In this document: one piece after another, positions 35,794 to 47,200 of the stretch | Layout: each line of letters begins with the position of its first letter | How positions within the stretch are numbered: the first letter of the stretch is position 1 | NCBI RefSeq assembly: GCF_949628215.1 | Contig: NC_134276.1 | Coordinates: forward strand, 68,488,233-68,552,232 | DNA length: 64,000 nucleotides | Reading direction: 5' to 3' | Origin: Phalacrocorax aristotelis | Lineage: Eukaryota > Chordata > Aves > Suliformes > Phalacrocoracidae | Program-made: the position numbers and the translations under genes | The notes under the pieces: model-generated | What the model saw: the letters and a program-made list of their open reading frames with translations, nothing else | Database searches by the model: none | What the model was told of the DNA's origin: nothing

Positions 35794-36530
35794 ATCAGGC
35801 TTTGAACCCTCAAGTGCTCTCAGATGCTCTCAGCGCTGCATCGTGAGGTCTGAGATGCACATGCTCACGTTTATGAAATAGAAACTGCTGTCTTGGTGAA
35901 CTGTAGCACAGCGTTTGCATCAGGAACTTGGAAAACAGAAAACAAACCATACTGTGTTAGGGCCACAGAGTCAACAGGAGACCTGTGGCTGCACAGTGCA
36001 AAGAAGGCCACTGAGTTGTAGATGGAAGTAACCCCAAGCAATGTGGATGTTAGCCAGGTCTTGCCATTTAGTCTCCTGGTTAGGGACCCTTCCCGACTCT
36101 TTGAGAAGTAAGGTTGTGCATGCATAGGCTGAAGGAAAAGCCATACAGTCAGTGTGACGTGAAAAACCTAGAAGAAGCAGGGAATCACAATTCAAAGGAA
36201 ACATTGCTGAGTATGGTCTAGTGAATGCACAGCACAGTCCAAAATCCCAACAGGGCTACCATGCTTGGTGTGTACATGTTTTTTGGGGACATTTTAAGCT
36301 TTGCTAGTCTTTCTAGTCTTGAACACAGTCAGGACTGCATTCGGTTACTGAACAGCTATGGTGTTCAATAACTACATAGGATAAAACAGTTAAAAAATAC
36401 CCTACCTAGCACTAAACTGGAAGTTTGGGGTGACTACAGTGAAAGGAGGAGAGAAAAAATTGATAGGAAGGTGTATGTTTTAAACTCAGACAAGGTATTT
36501 TCTTCAGGGAAACCTAGCCACTGGCTGTTC

Positions 36531-36562
36531 TTCATGAAAGAAACTGCAGTTTCTTTCATGAA
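36531..36562. repeat. Perfect 32-bp palindrome
   Basis: TTCATGAAAGAAACTG followed immediately by its exact reverse complement, no spacer, centred on CTGCAG. Flanking bases do not pair. It lies about 170 nt past the inferred LIMS1 poly(A) site. Contains two TTCATGAA units. Confidence 0.95.
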
Positions 36563-36745
36563 CCTAAGAACTAACTACAGTGGGATATCTAGGAATGGCA
36601 CATGTCTCCTTTAAATCAGGATAATAAGGAAGTATTTACATACAGTCACAGGTCAAAACATAGGGAACTGAGAGATCCTAGTTGCTTTCCCACCTTTCTC
36701 AGGCAGTCATTTAAGAGAGGTGATACAAGGTTTAATAACATAGCC

Positions 36746-36751
36746 TTTATT
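36746..36751 (-). terminator. LIMS1: Likely LIMS1 poly(A) signal AATAAA
   Basis: Canonical hexamer on the minus strand about 1.37 kb after the stop codon. Choice among several hexamers is inferred from its distal position. Confidence 0.45.
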
Positions 36752-37670
36752 GATGACATCGGAAAGCAGATGTTTTAAAGCAACTAATTTTTCATCAACA
36801 GAAAGAAAATTTTATTTCCTATGAAGTAATTACATAAAATCTGTTTAAGTCACTAACATAAAAAAAAATTAAAATATTTACGTACTTCGTAATGTAGTAC
36901 CATCAAGAAGTGCTAAGTAACTATATTTTCTGTAAGAAAGGGGGGAAAATAAAACGAATTTGCATGGACAGAAGTCAACAGTATAAAACAATTAAATGTA
37001 TGTTATAAGGATTACTTGTGAGCTCAGTTCTTGAGGATGGCAAAAGAAATAGATCCTAGCAGGATCAAACCTTGTATATTTACACTCATAGGTGCAAAAG
37101 TAATATCACCAGTTAATTGAAATATGCATTTTCAGTATTGTTCTGAAAATTAATGAAGTCTAGAAGCTAAATTTTAAGGTCAGCTGTTCACATTTCAAAT
37201 AAAACACTTCTCACATCCCATATAATTAAGGCAAAGTATGTTATATTTTGAAAATACCTTGTATATAGTTTCTGTGTAAGAATACAGCATAAAAAATAAA
37301 ATGATATATATATATTTAATGGAACACTGTTGCATATGGTCCAGCAGAAGAATAAGGCACAAAAAGTAAATAGAATGCAAAAGCATATATAAAAATTAAT
37401 GTGTTATTTTGAGTGGAATATAGCAAAATTCAAGTAGTTCTGAGTATGCTCATTTTTTGCAATAGGAATATATATTTTATCTAGGTATTTCATACTAAGC
37501 CTGATGTACAAAGATTCATCATGTAAGCATAATCTATCAGAATTAGGTCATTTGTACTGTATTTAGAAATCTGATACTTTTCAAACCATCTGAAACAAGG
37601 CTCCTTTAATGAGACAACTTGGCCTGAAATCCAAGTGTGAAGTTCTTAATGAGGCAAAGTATGTTGGTTT

Positions 37671-37698
37671 CTTGCCCAAGTCACTTGACTTGGGCAAG
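37671..37698. repeat. Perfect hairpin, 13-bp arms, 2-nt loop
   Basis: CTTGCCCAAGTCA, then CT, then the exact reverse complement. Lies within the inferred LIMS1 3' UTR. Confidence 0.9.
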
Positions 37699-38050
37699 TT
37701 TTGTGTACATGCTTTATTTGAAGGTTAATACTTTCATTAATATAAATGACAATACATGCCCCTAAGGTTGGACACATTTGCACAGTTTTTGCGGGTATTC
37801 AGAAGCAGATTTTCTGTCTTTGTAAATTTCCGCAGAGATTACTGTGCAGAATGGGCCACTTGCACCAGTTCAGCTGCATTATCAGGGTCAGAAACCTTTC
37901 AGGTGAGCTGGTAGTTCATTTAGTTTGGAAGTATGGTCTGTTTATCAAGAAATAAGCATACATGTACATGTACAGAGAGCAGAGAATCTGAAGGTATTTC
38001 CATTTCACAGAAGGCATACATCATTTGCTGTCTGCAGCCTCAAAGCAGCG

Positions 38051-38069
38051 CCCCCCCCCCCCCCCCCCC
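38051..38069 (+). repeat. C19 homopolymer (G19 in the LIMS1 mRNA)
   Basis: Nineteen consecutive C on the plus strand, about 50 nt after the LIMS1 stop codon in transcript direction. Length may vary between individuals or be affected by sequencing. Confidence 0.9.
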
Positions 38070-38120
38070 AAGTTATACATCCAAGATTTTCACAAAGGAA
38101 GGGGAGAGCAGATCAAGTCT

Positions 38121-38235
38121 TTACTTCCTTCCCAAAGTTTCAGCTAGTTTCTTCAGTCTTTTCTTCAGCTCTAGAGGAAACTTCTCGTAACACTTTTTGC
38201 AGACAGGCTTCATATCAAACTCAACAAATTTATTC
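38121..38235 (-). CDS. LIMS1: LIMS1 standard terminal exon
   Basis: [20 protein letters not shown] then [17 protein letters not shown] and a TAA stop at 38,123-38,121. This is the usual vertebrate PINCH-1 C-terminus, closing LIM5. Acceptor TTTTAG. An AATAAA occurs inside the coding sequence at 38,234-38,229 (codons for Asn-Lys). Confidence 0.96.
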
Positions 38236-41200
38236 CTAAAATGACAAAGCGAAAAACAGACAAAAGTTTTAGCAGCAGGTATAGTGAAAATTTTTTTAAA
38301 GTATCCTATTAAACGTTCATAGGCAAAAAATTACAATTGCAATTCATACGTATATATGAAGTTACTTTTGCTTATACATTATAGACAGTAATTACAGTAC
38401 CCGTTTGAGTAAGTTATGCAGTTTTATGTCTATACTTATTAAAAGCCTTTCAAACCTAGTTGTAGAGCTCAACAGACTAAACATAAGATAACATGGAATA
38501 ACAAGCTAGCATTTCAAGTTGCAGTTATGTGAAAAATATCTTTGTTTTGTTATAAATTCATGCAAAAACTTAAAACAAAAGCATCCTTAGCACTGACCAA
38601 AGAAGAAAGGAGCAGAGGTGGTGGTGAGAAGGAAAAAAGGTTTACAGACAGACTGGCTTTTTCTTTTTCTGCTTCTCTTTATCCTTTGCTTCACGTTCCC
38701 GTTTGGCAAGTCGTCGCTTAAATTCATCTGGCATTTTCTCATAACAGTGTTTGCAGACAGGTTTTAGATCAATTTCAACAAACTTATCCCTTTAGAGTTA
38801 AACAGAAAAAATAAAGGATAGAAAAGGAGAAGAGTTAAGGAGACTAACTGAAGGAAGTACTGAACAGACACCAGAGAGAGATGTAAATTAGTAAGTGGAG
38901 CAAGAGGAAGAAGGATGCACATATTTTCTCAATGCTGCTTATATGTTTTTCATATCATAACAGTTACGCTAAGACAACATCTACGCTTCAAAGATAACCA
39001 CTGATGTTTAGAAGGCATCACTCTTATCTATAAACTTACTTGAGTGTTAACTTAGTGTTGCAAGTTGAACAAGCAAAACAGTTCACACACCATGCCTTAT
39101 TCAGAGCAGACACAACTGGAGTGATGGGGAAAAAAAGGAAATCATTAGCATTACAGGAAAAAAATAACAGATATTACAAAAATTGTAATCTCCCACGTTC
39201 ATGATGCATGAAGGACAGCCATTTGATTCTTGTATCAACTGTTATAAGGACTGTAACAATAACGTGGCAAGGCTAGGAAGGCACACGTGAGTGTAGTGTA
39301 GCAGGACTGGGAAGCATTGACAAAGCTGTCTCTGAGGGTACGTACAGCTCTGTGTTCACCAGCAAGTCCAGTGTAACCTATTTCTGCCTCCTGTTCCCTG
39401 CTTCCACCTCATCCCAGAGCATGCTGACCTCAGGCAACTGTTTTATGAGGCGGTGTTTCCAGCTTAATCAGGAGACTTTTTCAGCTGAAAAGCAATCCAG
39501 CAAGAAAGTGTTTATGTTTTCATTCACGTTCATTTCTCAGCTCCCGTTCAGAAGACTGCAGTGCTGTCAGCAATGGCACTTGCCCAGCCGAAGAAAATAA
39601 CATGAAGCCAGCAGTCAGGAGGCTGCTGATAAATCAGCGCTATCAGGGTGAAAAAAATTATGGACTATTGAGTTAAATTACTTGACCAAGACAAACTTGG
39701 CTATATTTTTATTCTTTGCTTTGGAGAGAAAATAACTATTTTCTCTTTGTTCTGTATCTCAATCTGTTTTCTGTTCTTCCTCTCTTTCAACGTACCTTTC
39801 CACTTTTCCCTGCCAAAATTTGCCTCTCTTCTTAATCTAAGTTAGAAGATGCAGGACAATGGTTTCCTCATAAAACACCGCATTTTGTCAACAAGCAGAA
39901 CCAGAGCATTGTCACGCAGTGCTTTTTTCCTGCGCCATGGGGCAAGCACATCCACAGAAGCATAGTTATTCCACTGCTTGCCAAAATACTACTAGTCGGG
40001 TGAAAGCCCTCACTCCCAAGCAACCTCTGCAGTACATAGACACCCTCCTGAAAAACTGCTGCCACAGATATTTGTTCCACCAGAGAGAGAGACAGAGAGA
40101 GAACAATATTGGATAATTTGTGACAGTAGTGTCAAATTTGTGTGCAGAAAAAAAGAAAGGAGAAATGTAATAAAACAATTGAAGATGTACATTGAAAAGA
40201 AATTACTGCATTACAACACATTCTGTTCAGTTCAGAGACCAAACAACATAGAATGTGCGAATCAAATTATGTGGTATAACATTGGAAACAGAGAAACGTA
40301 GTCATCAGGTACAGCTGAATTTATTCGTGCACCTCAGTACCCAGTTCTGCTCATTCTAGTAGGATTTTACTGAAGAGGAAGACACTGTTTCCTCCAAAGC
40401 ATTTTGGATTGTTGTTCTGCAGGTATAGTTCAAGCCAGAAAATGTGGGGAAAGCGCATCTCTGGAACGTAGGTCTCACCCTATAGTTACATGACTACTAG
40501 TTTATGTCTCTTTTTACACGCTAGAGGCTTCCTCCTACTTCATTAATGGCTTTGGCTTAGGTGAGGCTAACATTGGTATTATAGTATTTACTTTGGGTAG
40601 GGGTAAATAGGCACATAATGTTGCATTATTTAAGTTAGAATAATTTGCTTTTGGCATTTTATCATAGCTGGTTGTCCACCCCTGCCCCTCCCCAAAAAAG
40701 AACCCAAAACAAACAACCCAACAACCAAACAAAAAACCAAACAAAGTTAAACTAAACAGAACTGCTTCAAGTTCTGCCTTTACATGGCACATCTTTCCAA
40801 GTATGATCTTTCCTGGTTTTGTGACATTATCACCAGCCGAGATTTTCAAAAGACAGGTGTCTGCAATAGATAGGCAAATATCTCTAGGAACCAAACTGAC
40901 ATAATGGGAAATAAGCACTTTTTAAAAAATCCCTTAGAGTGTCCACCCACATCTTTCAATATCTGAACACTTTTTCAAATTTGGTTCATGATCGCTAAAT
41001 TCACTTGAGGAGATGCACGTGTGGTCATTCTCACCCTTGCATGTGTTCTTTTTTGAAGTCGGTGGGGCAGGAAGCCACTTCTGTGCATCTCCCAGCATCC
41101 CTGGCCTTTTCATGTCACTAAGGGGTTTCTGGTTGACCACGATTCTCTTCAGCCACTGGGTGGTCTTTTACCATCACGAAATGCTCGCTGTTAGGTTTTC

Positions 41201-44200
41201 TTACCATCTGGTCTCTGACTAATCAGCTCTAACCTAATTTCCGATGGAGAGAATGGCTGGTTTTGTTTTAAGGAGTATAATCAAGGATTCAACAGGGGGA
41301 TGTTTTCCCCTTACTTCCACTTTTAAAGGGAACTTCCATCAGAAAGGAACATTAATGAAACAGTTAGAAAAGTGCTTACCATCTCCTTCAATCACACGGT
41401 TGCAGTGGAAACAAACATCACCAAATAGCTGAAGACGAAAGAGGAGTAATGAATTTTTAATGTAATGATTGTATCAAGGGTAGCTTCTCAAACTAACAAA
41501 ATAACTGTATTTCAGCCGACGAGCACAACAGCTTTCCTATTTATTTCAGCAAAATAAAGAGAATGCTGGCAAGTCTGGTTTAGTTTTCCAAGTACGTTTT
41601 GTATCATCTCATCATAAAAAGTCTTAAAGATGAAAACATTCATTTACATCTGTTCGATCCTCTGTAAATACAGTTCTGTTTGGTTTTAACACTTCTCTAA
41701 TCCTGAATATTTGAAATACAGCAGTCGGTGTCATATACACATCATTACTAATAAATTTAACATTTGGACTTACATGCTTGACTATAACAACATACTGCTG
41801 TTTCTGGCAAAAAACTGTAAGGAAATTTTTATTTTTAATAAAAATAACAAGAAAAAGGAAAATATAGGCCAAAAATTATCCATTCCATTTCCAGGCTTAA
41901 CATTCGTCCATGGTGTAACAATTAAGAAGTTCCCAAGATTTCATGTATTTTTATTATCGCTAGAATTTAACCTAGTAAAAGACATCTACTCTACATATAG
42001 CTCTTGTCTGGTATATGTACTTGCCCCACCATGGCTGCAACACTATTACTACTAATGTCATGGCATTTATTGTCTACACATATGGCAGCAACATTTCAAT
42101 CATCTGCCCTTCATCACTGACAAATTAAGAATCCATCCGCAATTAGCAGATGCCTTACAACTCCTAAATGTAACCCCCAGTCTTGTATTTATACAGACGA
42201 AGAGGCGGACATGACACAATGCAGATGGCTTCCAAAAAAAAAGGTCTGTACATCGTGGTGCTGGACTACACAATCAAGGGAGTCTGGAGAGAGATGGTAT
42301 CACAGTATATAACTCCCATATAAATGCAAGTGGTCACTAGGTGGTGTCCTCTGACAAATTTAGTCTTTGCAGACTTCAGCAACCTAGAAAATGAGCTGGG
42401 TGACGCAGTGTATGTTAACACACACTCATCTTGGAATAGCAGCTGTAGGGAGACCATGCTACTCACTAGGGCCTCGTCTTAAGCCGCAGCTACTGAGTGG
42501 CAAATCTTTAGCTTCTTGGAAAGACTGGGTGTCATTAGCCGCTCTGATCTCACAGACACGTAAAAGCTCGTAACAGCTCTACATAAGTACCACCAAGCTT
42601 GACCACTCCAGACTGATTGTCCTGGCTAGCCTATGAGAAATCCCTGCAGTTTTCTTTCTCAATATCAGACCAATGTATTGAGAAACCTGTATAAATTAAC
42701 TGTAACAGAACATCTGCTAATTGACATTAGTCAATTACAGATGCCTGTAAGAAAACATAAGAATGTCCACGGGTTCCCATCTCCAGCTAATAAAGCCAAT
42801 TCATGAGTTTACCAATTAACACCATTTTTAAAAATATGCAACCTCACCTGATTATAGTGGGTTTCACAATACGCCAAGCCTTTTCTCTCGTAATGACGAT
42901 GACCCAGGAATGGCTTTTCACATTTCGCACAGACAAAATGCTACAAAGAAAATTACGTACGTTTGTTTGGATTACTTGGAAGTAATAGCATTTTTTTCTG
43001 GAAAGCAAGCCAACCAAGCCCAGTGCTGAACATGACTGAAGTCTACTGAGCTAATGTGCCATCTTGAAAAGGAGAGTTAAAACCTTTTTGTTTCTACATT
43101 TATACCACTAAAATAATGCTCCTTTTCATGTCATCAACATATCAGTCCAAAAGTTACAAAAAAAAACCCAAACCCCAAGCAAAGGGACTCTCATACATTA
43201 TCAATGAACACAACGAAGAGATTTTAAACCAACATTACACTCTTGTGAAGAAAGCATTTGCTGGAGATTTTCAAAGCAACAAAAGGAACAGGTTGCTTAT
43301 CTTCCTAATCTTGGACACGGCCCTGAAATATGAGCCCTCACATAAAATGCTTTAATGATATTTACATGGTATGTGACTATGGAAGACATAAGGGTATTAC
43401 AATGCTCAGTAATATTATGGTCGCCAAAGAATTTTACTGCCTTTCCACATGTCCTGTTCTGCACTCTGAAATTTTCTTCTATAAGGACCTCACAGTGCTT
43501 CCTTTGGTAACTGATCTTACAGTGATTTCACAAAGTGCTCTGTAAGGTAGGAGATAACTCCTATTTCACAGTGGAAGACCAGCCACAAGAAGGTTGAAGA
43601 TGGAATTAGGAGAAGGCATTTAGTAATCATTGCTGTATACTTTGCTAATCCTGTCATTGAAATTGATCAGCAAAATCCCAGGTTAGTATGTTCATGTTTG
43701 TAAAAGACAATGTCCCATCTGATGTTTACCTCCACGTGCCATTGTTTGCCCATAGCATTCACCACACGGCCTTCAATTGGTCTTCTACATGCCCCACAGA
43801 TGGGGACACCCATTTTGTCATGGCAGGGTAAGCAGTATAATTCTCCCTTCAACTCACGAGCATCAGCAGTAAGCTCCTTCCTGTTCAAAAGTTAAAGAAT
43901 CAAGAACATGAATAAAGGCAATGAACAATGTCAACTCTTGAGAGTTTCTGAAAAGAGGAAATAATTTTTAGCATTTGTTTTAGAAATGTTATTTGTACTA
44001 CAGCAGTGTCAAATATGACATTGTTCAAGACTGACCACAATAAAGCAAGAACAGGCTGCTAAGTGAGGTGCACTAAGTCTCTCTGAATACACCTACTGAG
44101 CTATTGTCACTCCGCATTTTGGTTATGTAGCACAAATGTGTGTATGCAAGCTGTCACCATGTTTGGTTTATATTTGGGCGCTCTTATCACCAGTTTATTT

Positions 44201-47200
44201 TAGATTTGCATAACTGTAACTGAAAGTAAAATGTAGGCTTCTACATCTAGGTACATTTTCCCTGTTGTGTCAAACTTAGGAGAAAGAAAAACATGGACCC
44301 ACATGAGCTAGCTAAGTTTGTTCATTGCCAGTTGCAGAATCTCATATACTCTACTTTTTAGTGATCTGCGTGGTTAGAATACTGAGAACAGCTAAACTTT
44401 AAATGTGACTGTACTCATTAATGGTCTCAACTGTTTGCCACTGACACACCACCACATGTTGTCATTCAAATCAGCCTTCACTATGGCACTGAACTGATAG
44501 CTTCCTTTGCACCAGAAATAAACAACTAATAACCCATGCTATTTGCTACAATGCCCCCTGATCTATGCATCAGTGCAGGATGTAGAAATGTGCAGCTTCA
44601 AGTACTGCAGTTGCAGAAGCTGATAAGGTGAGGTGGGAGAAAAAAATAGGCTTTAGAAGGAGAGAACAAAGTTTGCATGCCACTCAACTAAAAAGAAATA
44701 ACACAGGCAAGATAGTAACTCAAGCAGCCAAAGAGGTCCACTTTTTTCCCTCTCGCAGCAGAATAACATGCTATCATTTCACTGCTACAGAAACCGTTAT
44801 CTGCGTCCATACTTTGTATTTTGTAAGGTACCACCTTGTCCTGCAGAGTCCAACCTTTCCTTACTCCTCAAGTTCTTCCTTATATGACCTCAAGCCAACT
44901 CCACCATCCCAAAAGCAGTAACACACATCTGGCCACAAGGCACCCAAACTCCCTCACCTCTTGCCAGTTGTACAGGACAGGTTTTCACTTTAAGATGTAA
45001 ATCGATAAAACAAATAAACCCAGCATGTTCCCGTTTTCCTTTGCAGAACTCAAGTTACCCGCAATTCGCACAGTTGAAGTGATCAGGGTGATAAGGATCA
45101 TTTTTGAATATGAGAGGCTGTTCGTCAATAATGGCATGACACTTCTGGCAAATGTACTTTCCCAGGCCTCTGGCTTTTTCCCTGTTATGGCAAGGACGGC
45201 AGAGATGCCTGAAACAGCATAAAAAAAGAGAGGTAAGTACTGGTACCAGGTACTACAGTGCAAAACATAAACAAAAAAATCTATTAGACTCCCATTTCAA
45301 TCAGCCCTTTTTGGAAGGAAAATAGCCTTTAAAACAATTTCCTTGTTAGGCAAACCAAGTTCTGAAGAGGAAGGGCTATCATTCTGTTTTCTGTCACCAC
45401 TGGGATTTAATTTCTTCAGGTCATATCAGTTTAAGCTGTGTTGAAACACAGAAAACCAAGTTTGTGATAGATTCTCATTGCTGAATATTTTACTCTCAAA
45501 ATCTTAAAAATTTCGATTGGAAGCTGCATGACCACACAGGTCCTAATTCTGTAAATAACTATGGATATCATATTATACATAGGAAGCCAATAGCCATAGA
45601 TCCACGTGTAAAACATTCTTGTGATCACAGCTGGTAAAAATATCCTACTCTGTGAAGTGTCCCATTGAATTTAAAGCAATTATTAATACACAAGCTGCTA
45701 AGATAAACCAAAATTGGAAACCCAAGTTAGAAAAAGAAAGTAAAAACTGATATTAAAAAAATAAAGACAATGCTTCTGTATCTGATTGTATTCTCTATTA
45801 TTATGTATCACAATGGCCCCAAAATGTTACCAGGTAGAGAATATGTTTGCAGAGAAATTTGGTGTTGAAGTAGGAAAACTGTTAATATTTTAAGTGTATA
45901 TTTCAAGATAGCCATTCTTAAATTTTGTGTTGAACTCTTAGACCTTTTCCCCACAAAAGATGCTTCAGTTGTGCCACCCCAGCTGGAGAGCTTCAGGAAT
46001 CAAAACCCCTCAGTCCCCTCTCAGTTAATTTTATTCATGATCAGCCACAGAAGGAAGGGTGAAGATCTACCTGCCGGCATTCTTGACAAATCCAATATCA
46101 GCCAATACTTGCTGGCAGATATCACAGCGGAAGCACTCTGGATGCCAGCTATTGTTCATAGCTTTAATAACACGACCAATAATGAACTCACCTGTAAGAA
46201 ACACAACACTGGAATGTAAAATACCATACTAGACAAAGTTAAATGACAAATGAATTGCTATGTCATCATCCTCTTTCTTCCCCTCAAATCTGGTAGGATA
46301 CATTGCTTTCAGTATCACAGTTCTCGTTCTAAACTCTGGAATTTGGGATTGTTTGGTTTGTTTGATATGGGTCAGAATAAAACATCCTTGCTGATGGAGG
46401 ACCTTCTGTTCTTCACATACAAGACCTTCTACATGCACACTCCACCTTCTCTCTTCAATCATCCTTTTACAGTCCCTTCCCTGTTTTTACTTAGCTGTTG
46501 TCAAACTGTTAAGAAATATCTCAAATTCTTTATATAATATGGCTTTCTTGTGTCCTCATCATCCTTCTTTTCTTTTAGAAGACAATTTTAACTTGTCATG
46601 TACATAGTAGTGGTTTCTACTCGACTAGGACCAAGCCTTGAAGGGGCTTTATACTCAAAGCCCAACAGAACTGACCTTGGGTGGCTGCGGACCTCCTGAA
46701 AAAAAAAAAACAAACCAAAAACCACAAACCCCAGGGAATCAAACTGCAAAAGCACAGTGAAGCTGCAGAACTGTCAATCCAACACACACAATTTCTGACC
46801 TACCATGAGGAGACCTGTCCTGTAAGGCATTAACAAAATGGTGTGAGAACGACTGTTTTGCATGCACAGTATGACTGTACTGCACAGGCAGTGGAGCCAT
46901 GTCCACCACACACATGATTTAGTCATTCTCTACATGGACGTTGTAGCCAAGGCCCTGAGCAGTGTGAAGGCTCTGCCTAAAACGTGTTGGGAGTTCAGCT
47001 TCCTGATGCTGTGGGAGGCTGAGTCCCAGCTCTGGAGAGCATACAACTCAGCTCCCAAAGGGGAGCGATCAGCCAGTAACAGATGCAGATGATAACATCT
47101 AGCATGCGACTGTGTGGCGCTCCCGTGAAGTCATAGCTTTTCAAGAACAAAACTCAATGGACTCTAGAAACATTGGGAACGCTCAAGGCTCAAGGCCTCA

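Larger units (their letters stand above)
33891..36734. other. Intergenic region between LIMS1 and RANBP2
   Basis: About 2.8 kb between the RANBP2 CpG island and the inferred LIMS1 poly(A) site. Contains a CR1 tail and a perfect palindrome. Open frames here show no family match and are treated as chance. Confidence 0.65.
36735..38120 (-). other. LIMS1: LIMS1 3' UTR
   Basis: About 1.4 kb of AT-rich sequence after the stop, containing a G19 tract (on the mRNA strand) and a perfect 13-bp hairpin. End inferred from the AATAAA at 36,751-36,746. Several other AATAAA copies could give shorter forms. Confidence 0.65.
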
